In this document: one piece after another, positions 48,870-59,281 of the stretch
How the letters are laid out: each line of letters begins with the position of its first letter
Position numbering within the stretch: the stretch's first letter is position 1
Source of the DNA: Phoronis australis
Taxonomy: Eukaryota > Phoronida > Phoronidae
DNA length: 64,000 nucleotides
Direction: 5' to 3'
Assembly: GCA_002633005.1 (NCBI GenBank)
Contig: NMRA01000050.1
Coordinates: 4,160 to 68,159 of the forward strand
Made by a program: the position numbers and the translations under genes
The notes under the pieces: generated by a model
Database searches by the model: none
Told to the model about the DNA's origin: nothing
What the model saw: only the letters and a program-made list of their open reading frames with translations

Positions 48870-49500
48870 CACACAAAATAAAAGACAACGCATCATATTA
48901 TTGAGTAACAAATGATCCTTTCCTTTCTGTGCTCTTAGAATATACATAGGAAAATAAAACATCAATAATGTATCAACTGAATTTTTGGATATAATAATAT
49001 CCTTCATCAACAGAAACAGAAATAAAGTAAAATCAAACACTACATGACAATTGACATTTAATATGTGGCGTAATGAATATGATACATTTTAGCGGAAGTT
49101 TTTATGATCTGTCCATTAGGTTCGAGTGTATTGGGCTTATCTATCCAAAATTGTTCTCTCTTTTAAGTCTGTGACGGGTAATGGGGTATTGGAGTTTTTC
49201 TATAATTTGTACAGAAAGATCTTGAAGATTATGGTTTTTGGAATTGAAATGATTATATATAGTATCTGAAATGTTTTTATGTATTATGTTAAATCTATGA
49301 TAGCGAAACCGAGTTTTTAGATTATGTTGAGTTTGTCCTACGTATTGGATAGAACATTTTTTACATGTTATTAGGTAAATAATATTGTTGGTGGTGCAGT
49401 CAGAATAATGTTTTATTTCGAAGTTCTCGTTGGTTTGGGAAGACTGGAAGAAAGTACTGTCGTTGATAAAGTTACACATTTTGCATCGTATTCATTACGT
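48870..49500 (-). mobile_element. Penelope-like element fragment with GIY-YIG endonuclease
   Basis: The minus-strand frame 49479-49141 codes NNIIYLITCKKCSIQYVGQT, then LKTRFRYHRFNI and IYNHFNSKNHNLQDLSV. This is the CxxC-bearing GIY-YIG endonuclease of Penelope-like retroelements: IIYLI is the GIY half and YVGQT the YIG half. The frame continues a little to a stop, and AT-rich 3' sequence with a GGATATTATTATATCC palindrome follows at about 48985-49005. No reverse transcriptase is visible upstream on this strand, so it is 5'-truncated. Confidence 0.8.
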
Positions 49501-49558
49501 CACATATTAAATGCCAATTTTCATGTAGCGTTTGATTTTACTTCATGTCTGATGAATA

Positions 49559-49720
49559 TAGATTATTACATGGCGAAGTCGTTATCCCCCGTTATCTAGA
49601 GCCCGAGTGGATTTTGGAGAATTATCGCCCGAGGGGCGTTAGCCCCGAGGGTGATAATTCTCCAAAATCCACGAGGGCTCTAGATAAGGGGGATAACGGC
49701 TGAGAACATGTAATAATCTA
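49559..49720. repeat. long near-perfect palindrome (foldback element)
   Basis: Arms of about 65-70 bp: TAGATTATTACATG at the start and CATGTAATAATCTA at the end, then matching GTTATCCCCC/GGGGGATAAC, CTAGAGCCC/GGGCTCTAG and GGATTTTGGAGAATTATC with its complement. The loop is about 24 nt and itself has CCCGAGG and CCCCGAGG. No coding potential. Confidence 0.9.
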
Positions 49721-52105
49721 TTTATACCACATACTAAACGAGAAACATTGCAATGAATCGATTTATCTTTTCTGACTCTCCACGGCTTTGTAACTACTTT
49801 CTATGTCAGAGGCCCCAGGTCGGAGGTCGTGACCTTTTAAGAAAAGCCGGGCTATTTTTGTCAAATAATGCTTTTACTCAAAACCAATTGAAAACTTAAA
49901 TACAATAGAAATAAACTGAATTTATAAATTAACGTTTACCAACTATTATAGCTTAAAACACGATTTTTTCACGCTAAGCTTCGACCGGGAAATTATCGTC
50001 TGCTAAAGTAGGTTACCACTGGTAACTGAATATAATTTTCAAGCCAAAGATCCTGACGACACGATACCCGCATTCAAACTGGAGATCGGTGATTTACAAG
50101 TAAGAGGACATGAGAGAAATATTTCATTGAATTAAGATATCATTTTTATGGAAATTATGTGTCTTATTTTCCGTGGCGTATACGTACAGTACAATGCGGT
50201 TTGTTGAACGTGCGATTATTGCGCGTGCTCATTTAAGTATTCTATTTTCACATTTGATGACGTCAGCTGCTGCGTGGTGTAGTGGTCGGCGACTAGCAAA
50301 CTCAAGGTCCCGGGTTCGACTCCGTCCTCGGTTTCCCGCCAAATCGTTATCTCACTAGTGAGATAACTTTATGGGTTATTACACGGTTGTATCTGCCATT
50401 TGACGCCAACATTGTGGTATAAAGGGTGTTATTACATGGATATCCATCATTGTTGTTTTGTTTACATAACAAAAATATATTCTACATTTCGTGAAACAAT
50501 AGCATTCTTTGAGAGGATCTGGATCGCCTTGTTTAGTTTCAGAATTATTTTCTACTGTGTTCTTAGGAAACGTAAAATTGACAGTTCTTGTGTTCTAGTG
50601 GATGAATTTGAGCAATTTATTGCGCTGCAGAAGACGCGCTTCGCACTGTTCTCGTGTTTAGTACTTGTCCATTGCTTATTCGCTACTTTTTAAAAAAAAT
50701 AATTTTTTAAACATTTTTTTTCGCTACTTGGCGGCGCTATTAGCAGCCGTAACAGAGAACTCACAAGTGAACACTACTATTGTATAACACTCCTTGGTTG
50801 TATTATTAAAACTGAACAAATGTACTGTATATACTGGTAACTAACAGTAAAGAGGGCTTCCCCGCGCATGAGCACTGAACTGAAATTGGGAGAGTACAGC
50901 TATACAGCCTCGCCGCGTTTCTTGAGTTGGGATTCGTCTCTGTTTGAATGAACGTGGATTTGGGGTTCGCAGCCGAAGAGTGGGTCCGCTTAAGAAGTTG
51001 TTTGCTTGACATTCCGACTTGGAGTACGTACAGTTACGATACGTAACCTTGTCACCTTCATGGAAGTCGTGCATTGGTTGAATGGCGCGCGTTTGGTTGT
51101 TGGTATTCAGTGTTTTGCAGAAAATAAAATGCAAGGCGTATAGATTTCTACTTTGTACTGCTTTGTGATTCGTCCATGTAATAGAAAGCGTCTTGAACGC
51201 TAATTCTGACGCATACATAATTGCGCCTGCCGATTCACATTACGGTAACAAAATGGGTTTGCAACAGCTATTTTTACGTGAACGTGAAAGTAAATGCGAA
51301 CTGAACAACTGAGCTCAGGATGTCCAGCTATCCTAGTACATAATACAACTGGACATCCTTATATTATCCGCTACAGATATGCAAGATAGAAATACATGCT
51401 GATAGTGAAAAAGTCGTTTCTTCGAACTCCTGAGTAAAACGATCAATTCATACAATGCGAAATTTATTTGCAGTTTAAAATAAATAGATGCAAGTAAACT
51501 AAGCATGTAAAAAGTTTGACAGCACAAAATTACATTTCTTAAAAATCCGAACCTCGGCAGAATAAAGATTTTTGAAAAAAGGCCTTCATTCAGTTTGACT
51601 TTAAGAAAATTTAATAGGCAAAGGAGTCATGCTCATTTTATATTCATTGAAGCAAACAAGAAAGATTGAAAACCCTATCAAAATAAAAATCTTTCGATGT
51701 CTTGCTAAATGAGAATTATAAAGGGCCACATGTTTCGCGTTTAAAGCGACGCGAATCTCTCTGTATTTGCGTAAAACACGCAAACACTATCGGGATTACG
51801 TCACAGCCAACAATGGCATGTAGGCCTATGACGCGGAATTATACATGCGTGATAATTCACGTTCACGTAGCTTTGCAAAACTTCTTTAATGTCAAAATAT
51901 TACGCAATAGGTGTTATTAACCAGTCCGTAGTAACACAATCCAGCTCGTTTCAGGAAACAAACTTTTTTCATCACAGTTTCATCGGTGATAAAGTTTTCA
52001 AGCCTTTATGTTTATGGGGCGTAACGGCAACTAAATGAATCAACATGGGCCTTATTTGCTCAAAGGCATACCATGACTCCAAACGTGCCGTTTTGTATAT
52101 TACAG

Positions 52106-52279
52106 CCGACATTTCGTGGTCAAGTTGGTCCAACTGGACGGTGTGTGACGCTACTTGTGACACCAGTGTTATTATACGCCGGCGTATATGCAAAACTCCA
52201 GCTCCACACTTTGGAGGGCAAACTTGCTTGGGAAACGCCATGGAGGTTCTGGAGTGTGACGCTGGACCAATGTGCCCGA
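52106..52279 (+). CDS. thrombospondin type 1 repeat exon of the receptor gene
   Basis: Exon of 174 nt, acceptor TTACAG, donor GTAAGA, phase 1-1. Codes a complete TSP1 repeat: W-S-S-W-S-N-W at residues 4-10 (the C-mannosylation pattern WxxWxxW), then six Cys at about 13, 17, 28, 40, 50 and 56, with the basic strand IIRRRIC between. It joins in frame to Ig exon 16 upstream and to the transmembrane exon downstream, placing one TSP1 repeat next to the membrane. Ig plus TSP1 ectodomains are known in UNC5 receptors, but the tail here shows no ZU5 or death domain. Confidence 0.9.
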
Positions 52280-52574
52280 GTAAGACTTGTTTGCCAAAAC
52301 GCGTTAAAATCTGAGGCGTAATACCTTCAACTACAGTTTTGGAATAAGTACTGTGTTTATGATAGGCTGCTTAGGTATACATCAGGTGTCCCAAAAGGTG
52401 AGCCACTTTTTGACAAGTAAGTTCTCAGTAAATTCAAAGATATAGGTAAATACTGACGATAACATTACTGCTCAGAAATAAAATCAAGAAAATGTTAGTG
52501 GGCAACAGGTAAACAAATGAATAATTTTCGAAACAATTGAAAGCAGTAATGATATAAACATGAACATGCTTGTG

Positions 52575-52580
52575 TACACA

Positions 52581-52628
<48 letters not shown>
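52575..52628. repeat. AC dinucleotide microsatellite next to an N
   Basis: Nearly pure AC run broken once by CC, followed by an undetermined base at 52629, which marks a difficult assembly spot. Confidence 0.95.
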
Positions 52629-52909
52629 NTTACCTGGTTAAGGCGAACTTCTCTTCTTTGGAGCAGTACCGGAAACAGCTGATTAGTTGCCGAAAGGTCA
52701 AACCGCACAGCATTATGGGCAACATTCGTTTGTTTTGATCACGCAGATTTTAAGAAAATAAAAAATAAAAGAAAAAATATTTACAGGCAGCAGATCGACC
52801 CCATACTTACGAAAAGTTCTAATTAAGTGTCAGAGAGTATGTTTCAATGGTTTTTATGCAGATTCACGATGTTTTTGAAACGTCTACAAACGGATCATAT
52901 GACTTTAAA

Positions 52910-52978
52910 GTGCACGGCAATATCTCACGTAATCTCGCAAAGTCTTGCTTTTTAGCGAGGTCCTAGCGTTAGTGAACG
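52910..52978. repeat. short MITE (family D), 3' half
   Basis: Shares CAATATCTCACGTAA and TTTTTAGCGAGGTCCTAGCG with 30871-31014 and ends TTAGTGAACG. The left terminus is missing. Confidence 0.65.
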
Positions 52979-53021
52979 GGAGGCTGGTGTGATGCGTCTA
53001 TGTGAGCTCCCTGTAATGTGC

Positions 53022-53210
53022 AGTACGTCATTAGTGCAAAGGTCACCTATTTGCAGATTTTTTTTGTTTTCACTTTTACAAGTTGTCACTGAATACAACT
53101 GCCCTTTGTATAGCGTAGATGATGTTCAAATGTCATTGTCGTTTACTTCCTGCTATAAAACAGTATAGTTAGGAGTTGGGCCTATGCAAATACATCTTTA
53201 AGGGATGTAT
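53022..53210 (+). repeat. dispersed repeat, inverted partner of 24205-24390
   Basis: Matches the reverse complement of 24205-24390 over most of its length, with blocks GTCATTAGTGCAAAGGTCAC and GATGTTCAAAT-TCATTGTCG. Confidence 0.65.
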
Positions 53211-53706
53211 AGGTCAGCTCCTAGCTGTACGGGCACTACCTAGATACAGGGAGCAAATTGCTCACGGATCTATTCACTACAGGTGAACGTTAGTAGTAAA
53301 CAGCATAGATAGGCCTACATGCACAGTGGATTGTACACGAGTACACGATACAATATTACACTGTAGGTGCTGTCAGGGGTACAATAATTAATGTCCATCG
53401 GCTGCCTAATGCAATCCGGTAAACATCTAGTTCTTCCAGCCCGCCTTCTTGGAGCATTTAAGAAGAAAATGCACAAAAAATCGCCAAATGAGAAATTCGC
53501 CTCACCGACACGTGAAGCAAAATCCTCACGATTCATTTGTTCGCCACTGTGACCTGCGACAAACTGCATTCCTGGCGCCTAGCACATGCCTTGCGTTCTT
53601 CGTTTCCGCGGCAGAGGAAAATCGTTAGACGGTAGTCGTGTAATAATATAACACTGTAAAATTTGTTCATTGTCAATTTTTAAATTTTGATTTCTATTCA
53701 TTACAG

Positions 53707-54143
53707 AAATGGTCGTTTTCATAGTTTCCAATACTATCCTTACTCTACTGGCCATTCTTACTTTATTGGTTTACATGGTTGTCCGATGGAGACTGTATAA
53801 AACTAGCAAGGTGTTCAAGATTGTCACTCGCGATACAAAAGTTTATCCAGGGGAGCGTACTTTATTTGAAAAAAATTCCAGTATCGGAAGAGGCGAGACT
53901 ATAACCCTGAGCCCCTCAGGATCCGAAATTTCGTACTTGTCTTTCCAAGATGTCCATCTACTCAGGGATAGTTTAAATGACTTGCTCGCAGATGAAAATC
54001 TTCTTCGATATAATGCTTCTTCCCTTAATGTCTTCGAAGGTCCGTTCAAAGATTACGCTAGACGCGTTCAAAAGCAAATCATTCTCGACGCTCAGTTAAT
54101 TCGACAGAATATCTGTGATTCAGCAAAAAAAACAGAAGCTTAA
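53707..54143 (+). CDS. transmembrane and cytoplasmic-tail exon of the receptor gene
   Basis: Acceptor TTACAG; the phase-1 start completes a Lys codon with the last base of the TSP1 exon. A hydrophobic helix follows at once (VFIVSNTILTLLAILTLLVY, about residues 3-25). It ends in basic RWRLYK, giving the usual positive-inside orientation for a type I receptor. The tail of about 115 residues is charged, with TITLSPSGSEISYLSF (possible Tyr/Ser phosphorylation sites, inference) and a helical LRDSLNDLLADENLL stretch. The frame ends at TAA 54141-54143, just after an A8 tract. No ITAM, ITIM, TIR, death or ZU5 domain is recognised. Confidence 0.75.
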
Positions 54144-54939
54144 GACTGAAGCACAAGTTGAAACAGAAACAGATTCTGAAGAAGACGAGGAAGACAGCAC
54201 CGACACTGAGGAGGAACCTAGTCCCGATATGGTTCCAAAACAAAACGGCAAAAAGTTGGTTTCGACCAAGAAATTGAAAAAGAAAACGCAAGAGAATAAA
54301 AGTGACAAAACTAGAGTAAAGCTGTATAACAGGGTCGTCAAAAAAGGCAAAAAAATGCGAAAGCATCCCAAAGTGATTGAAACGATTGGAAGTATCAGCC
54401 AAACAAGGAGTTCACATGAACGTGACACGAAGTACGCAACAGATGATATAAACGTGGAAGTGATCGAGGAGGGACTTCCATTAGAAAAAAAAATTGCGGT
54501 TCGCAGAACTAGACAAGAGTTTGCACTACCCTTCACTTCACTCATTTGGTTCGCCCGGAGCTCCATCAAGGGCAGTAGGAGAGGTCACATACAGGTCGAA
54601 AAGACGTAACTGGTTCAAAAAGACGAAAATGGCCGGAAAACAGCAGATAGAAGACGAGCTATCAACAAATCGCCGGAAATGGAAATTGCACAATTGGTGG
54701 TACTTTGGAACTAAGAAGATGCACAAAATGGAAAAGGAGCGAGAAAGGAAAGAAGAAAAAAGGAGAGAAGATCCTTAGTTGAGGAGTCCCGCTGCTTACT
54801 TTCATTTCTGGAAGAGCTTGAAAAGAACCAGAAGAATAAGACAGATGAAACTAGAAGAGAAACAACGAAATTAACATTTCGTCCTGCGTTGGTTTTTCAG
54901 AATTTTACTTCAAGAAATGGATCTAATGTAGATAAAAAG
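54125..54939 (+). other. out-of-frame extension of the tail: acidic then lysine-rich open region
   Basis: From the A8 tract (54125-54132) another frame is open to TAA 54607. It codes an acidic stretch (ETETDSEEDEEDSTDTEEE) followed by Lys-rich sequence (KKLVSTKKLKKKTQENK). The same frame resumes after that stop, meets a second TAA at 54712, and then stays open (SLVEESRCLLSFLEELEKNQ) past a possible splice donor at 54940 (GTACGT). A third frame is open from 54494 to 54778. This looks like a former or alternative longer cytoplasmic tail, with one A-tract slip and two stops; random low-complexity A-rich sequence is the alternative. Confidence 0.45.
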
Positions 54940-54960
54940 GTACGTGGAACCAACGATCGG

Positions 54961-57423
54961 AAAAGGAATACCTAGCGATTCGGTTTCCACCGTAACTGGT
55001 GAACACTGTTAGTTTTATATCGCTTCACCAATACTTTCAAATGTTGCTCTGTAGTCGTCCTTGTGTTCAGTGAACAACACGTCAAACATCAATGAGAGCA
55101 TGAAGCCTCTGAGCAACATGTTTGAGCTTCGACATGCTAACTACGATGCAGTGAACATATAAGCATACAGTTTCCTTTATTGAAATCACATTTACAATGA
55201 AAACATTTTCGTTTTGTTGGCAAAACTGACAACGCAACAAGGATAATACATGTAAATCTACCGATATAATTAGAATAGGCAACAACACGATGCAGTGTTG
55301 ATCTCCTTTGGTACTACACAAACGCCATCAAATCCTCATGTTTTTGGTCCTTGCTTGCCTCTTCCTTTTCATCTGATCAATTTATATGGTTTTGATCTAA
55401 AAAAGAGGTTAAACACTTCTATTAACGTGATGCTGAGAATCACACCACTTTTACACAGTTCCTTCCACTCAGCTGCCAGAAATTGACTTATCACCTTGTA
55501 ATAACTGCGTGCTTATCTCCTTTACCTATTACTCCATACTCAATTAAGAAGTGATCACCAGTCTTGGTGGAGAACTGATAATTTGCTATTTTTTATTCCA
55601 TCCTTTTATAATTTCAAGACACGCCTCCAGGTTACGGTAACGTTAAGTGGAATAAAAAATTTTTTGTGTATGCAAACATGGATTTAACGTTGGTTTATGT
55701 CAGGGCGAGTCGAATATTACTTTAAAGGCCATTTCGTATACGGCCAGCTGGTCGCACGTGGTTGTGAACGATACTGGGACAGTGTAAGAAAGATCCAAAC
55801 CGACTTTTCTTCTAAAAACAAAAATATATGATCTAGCCAATGTTTGATGTCTTAATTTTCTGTTTTTCAATTTCTCCGAAAAACCGCTAATTGAAAATTG
55901 GGTAATTAAGTCAAGCATTGAAGCTTTACACGTTTATAGAAAATGAGGTTCGACACAGTATTGATGTAGTATTGAATTTTAAATTCCGTATTTTGTATTT
56001 TAATCTTCGCCTACTACAAATCTGCAAAATATTTGGGGCTCACCGAATTCGCTTTTACCGACAAAGCCGCCTAAGCAAAAGCCTCTACATATATGCAAAA
56101 ATGAGCAATATACAGGGATTACAATATACAGGGCTTACTGAAAAGTCACGTCTTATATTCACTGATAGGAATCCCTCTGCAGATGGTTTTGTTTCATCAC
56201 ACGATGTCAATTTTTACTGTTTATTAGACGTCGGGAAAAGGAAACTGCTCTACAAGCGTTTTTGGCCTATGTGCAAAAAGTTATATCGTTACTGTTTTCA
56301 TTTAAGTTTGATTTCGTTGGCATTATGTTTTATGATACAAGAAAGCATGAAAGGTCAGCCGATTTCGTTATAAGCCATTTTAAGTGAAAATGTCTTAATT
56401 TAATTACAAAATTTGACAACTAAATATGATATAATCATTGAACTAAGTCTTTAGTAAAGGACAATTGAATACCTTCTCAAAATAAAATTCGTACAATCTA
56501 TGTCTATGAAAAATAAAAATGTAACTACCAATTACGGTTTGATACCACACACGCGCACACACGCACACCCACAAGCATACATTTGTATGAACCATGCGTT
56601 GGTAAAACCCACTACTATCATTGTCTCTAATATTTACTAATCTTTACCATGTATTGTGTACTTAAAATAAATGTATTATTACTTTATATTTTCTAATTTT
56701 ATCTAGTTATGTTTATATGTTAATGTCAAGGGTTACGTCCGATATCCGTGTATGCAAAGGTCAAACAAATCTCATCTCCAGAAAAAAAAATGTTGCACTG
56801 ATTGCATTCTCTTAAACTTTCGATAGTTTACATGCATATAAAAGCGCGGTTTAGGCTGAGTTGTGCCACATTTCAACACAAATCACCTACATTCAACTCT
56901 CAATTGGACCTTTTCAGGATCAGGACTACAGCGTTGCAGGTCACAAAATGGAGATTATATTAGATAATAGGGATTGGATTGCAAAGTAATTTGATAAGTT
57001 GATGTGAACAACGTACTACCTAAAGCTTATTATTTAACGAATTTAAAATTGTTGGTAAATGTATCAAGCCACGATGTCCATGTTGTTAAGCATGGCGTCA
57101 TTGGGTTATTTGATGTCACTCGCTAATATTAAACACTAAAATAACAAATATTCAAGGCAAAATCAACATTTTCCAAATAAAAAATGCTCAATGAAATTAG
57201 TAATTTTACGCCAGTGTTTTAAATAGTCACTGTACGTAAAACAGCGACTACTTTACGGTTTTCTGGCAAACTGCCGAATCCCATGAGACGAGGACAGAAT
57301 TGATGAGGTTGTTATCCAAATGTAGACATTGGTGCCATACATCTTCATATATTGCCAACCAGATATTTAACATTCCAGTACTGGTACATATATTTTGTCA
57401 TTAAAACTTGCAAAATTTCTTAC
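54961..57423. other. region between the two convergent genes
   Basis: No exon recognised on either strand. A 151-codon plus-strand open frame (55918-56373) has no recognisable domain and unremarkable AT-rich composition. A CATATAAAAGCGCGG sequence at 56835 looks like a TATA-type promoter on the plus strand but has only a 13-codon open frame downstream (56948). A CA-rich stretch lies at 56549-56575. The missing transmembrane exon of the DSL gene should be on the minus strand here or farther left, but I could not identify it. Confidence 0.4.
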
Positions 57424-59007
57424 CTCACAGAATTTTCCAGAGTAACCCTTTGTACAGTAACATCTGTAACCTGTTAGCGAAAATCGAGACTCCACGCATC
57501 TGGCGCCGTTTTGACAAGGTTGGCCGAAGCATGGGGAGACCAGAGTAGTTGTAGGTGGAGTCGTTCTAGTGGTAGTGGAAGGGGTGGTTTTAGGGGACAT
57601 GGTAGTGCTTGAAGGTGTGGAACTTGTAGGTGAAGTCATTGTAGGGGTAGTGGAAGGGGTGGTCGTAGGGGACGTTGTAGTGGTTGATGGTGCGGTAGTT
57701 GTTGGTGGAGTCGTTGTAGGGGTAGTGGAAGGGGTAGTCGTAGGGGACGTTGTAGTGGTTGAAGGTGCGGTAGTTGTTGGTGGAGTCGTTGTAGGGGTAG
57801 TGGAAGGGGTGGTCGTAGGGGACGTTGTAGTGGTTGAAGGTGCGGTAGTTGTTGGTGGAGTCGTTGTAGGGGTAGTGGAAGGGGTGGTCGTAGGGGACGT
57901 TGTAGTGGTTGAAGGTGCGGTAGTTGTTGGTGGAGTCGTTGTAGGGGTAGTGGAAGGGGTGGTCGTAGGGGACGTTGTAGTGGTTGAAGGTGCGGTAGTT
58001 GTTGGTGGAGTCGTTGTAGGGGTAGTGGAAGGGGTAGTCGTAGGGGACGTTGTAGTGGTTGAAGGTGCGGTAGTTGTTGGTGGAGTCGTTGTAGGGGTAG
58101 TGGAAGGGGTGGTCGTAGGGGACGTTGTAGTGGTTGAAGGTGCGGTAGTTGTTGGTGGAGTCGTTGTAGGGGTAGTGGAAGGGGTGGTCGTAGGGGACGT
58201 TGTAGTGGTTGAAGGTGCGGTAGTTGTTGGTGGAGTCGTTGTAGGGGTAGTGGAAGGGGTGGTCGTAGGGGACGTTGTAGTGGTTGAAGGTGCGGTAGTT
58301 GTTGGTGGAGTCGTTGTAGGGGTAGTGGAAGGGGTGGTCGTAGGGGACGTTGTAGTGGTTGAAGGTGCGGTAGTTGTTGGTGGAATCGTTTTAGGGGTAG
58401 TGGAAGGGGTGGTCGTAGGGGACGTTGTAGTGGTTGAAGGTGCGGTAGTTGTTGGTGGAGTAGTTCTGGGGGTAATGGAAGAGGTGGTTTTAGGGGACAC
58501 GGTATTGGCTGAAGGTGCAGTAGCTGTAGGTGGAGTCGTTGTAGGGATAGCGGAAAGGGTAGTTGTAGGGGACGTGGTAGTGGTTGAAAGTTTGGTAGTT
58601 GTTGGTGGAGTCATTGTACGAGTAGTGGAAGGGGTGGTTTTAGGGGATGTGGTAGTGGTTGAAGAAGGAATCTGCGTTGAAGAAGTAGTGGTGGAAATGG
58701 AACCACTGGTTGAAGGGGCGCCGGTGGATTTGTAAAATGTGGTGGAAGGAAAAGTGGTTGTTGAAGAAATGATTTTTGTATAAGTGGTGATTGCATTGGT
58801 GTGAACAACTGTGGATGTTGGGTGAGGGGTTGCTGCTGGAGAGTTGCTGGCTGTAGGCGAAGTTGCAGAGTTGGACCGTTTAGGGAGGGTAGGGAATTGT
58901 CTAGTTGTAAAGGGCATAGTCGTTGTAGTAAAGATCTGTCTGGTTGCAGGAGAGCCGGTGGTTTCGCGGAAATTTGTGGTTTTGTGAGTAGTTGCTTTCA
59001 TGAAATT
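57424..59007 (-). CDS. mucin-stalk and EGF-like exon of the DSL gene
   Basis: One 1584-nt exon on the minus strand, acceptor CATTTTAG before 59007, donor GTAAGA after 57424, phase 0 at both ends, open throughout. It begins NFMKATTHKTTNF. About 470 residues follow that are almost only Thr, Pro and Ser, the central part built from a 25-residue unit (APSTTTTSPTTTPSTTPTTT plus PPTTT), typical of densely O-glycosylated mucin domains. The last 40 residues are an EGF-like domain, with Cys pattern SPCFGQPC, GARC, YRCYC, GKFC. The exon joins the upstream EGF exon in frame. Residue composition makes exact copy number unstable. Confidence 0.85.
57640..58490 (-). repeat. 75-bp tandem repeat (mucin VNTR)
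   Basis: The plus-strand sequence has an exact-looking 75-bp period, about eleven units; consecutive 300-bp blocks are almost identical. Because 75 is divisible by three the coding frame is kept whatever the copy number. Units at the edges are diverged, while central ones are nearly identical, suggesting recent homogenisation. Confidence 0.95.
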
Positions 59008-59141
59008 CTAAAATGGAAAAGAGAGAAAATAAGCTTGGACAAGATTCATACAATTTGATTTCAACTGAGAATGTAAGGGACTGTACGGTTTATGCAGGTA
59101 ACCCCGTAGAATTTGCATGGTACAATTTAAAGTGCAGTTAC

Positions 59142-59281
59142 CTGACAATTACGTCCGGTGAATCCCGGGTAGCACTTGCATCTGTACTCGGTGTAAGTCT
59201 TTCCCGCAGAGCACTTTCCTCGTCCTTTGCACGGGTTACGTATGCAAGTTGAAATTTCTCGACAATTTGGTCCCACACGTC
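59142..59281 (-). CDS. EGF-like domain exon of the DSL gene
   Basis: Exon of 140 nt on the minus strand, acceptor TTTTTAAG before 59281, donor GTAACT after 59142. It enters in phase 1 and leaves in phase 0, matching both neighbours. It first supplies the last part of the DSL domain (RVGPNC). It then codes a complete EGF-like domain: Cys in STC, NPC, GKC, YRC, KC and RNC, with the C-terminal GFTG turn. Its placement right after DSL matches the order in Delta and Jagged proteins. Confidence 0.85.

Larger units (their letters stand above)
45276..52105 (+). other. long intron, 6.8 kb, rich in repeats
   Basis: No further Ig exon recognised. It contains an inverted-repeat element (47041-47162), a partial MITE (47996-48099), a dispersed repeat copy (48716-48835), a Penelope-type fragment (48870-49500), a palindrome (49559-49720) and two tRNA-like stretches near 47816-47880 and 50268-50338 that do not fold as proper tRNAs. 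Confidence 0.5.
52280..53706 (+). other. intron with microsatellite and two repeat copies
   Basis: Holds a long AC microsatellite with one undetermined base at 52629, a half copy of the family D MITE and one copy of a dispersed repeat. No exon recognised. Confidence 0.55.

Noticed and set aside
50268-50338. tRNA gene
   Set aside because: A and B box-like words are present, but the acceptor, anticodon and T stems do not pair, so it is at most a tRNA-derived SINE head.
52434-52708. Minus-strand frames with long Cys-Val repeats
   Set aside because: Translation of the AC microsatellite next to the undetermined base at 52629.
54079-54569. Hydrophobic minus-strand open frames that look membrane-spanning
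   Set aside because: They are the complement of the Lys/Glu-rich tail sequence (AAA and GAA codons read as Phe, Leu and Ser).
55918-56373. 151-codon plus-strand open frame as a gene
   Set aside because: AT-rich, no recognisable domain, no splice or promoter support, and unremarkable length for this composition.
56835-56990. TATA-box promoter for a plus-strand gene
   Set aside because: CATATAAAAGCGCGG is a good TATA match, but only a 13-codon open frame follows and no exon is recognisable before the convergent gene.
57569-58735. 388-codon plus-strand open frame rich in Val and Gly
   Set aside because: It is the antisense of the mucin repeat. The 75-bp period is divisible by three, so the opposite strand stays open automatically.
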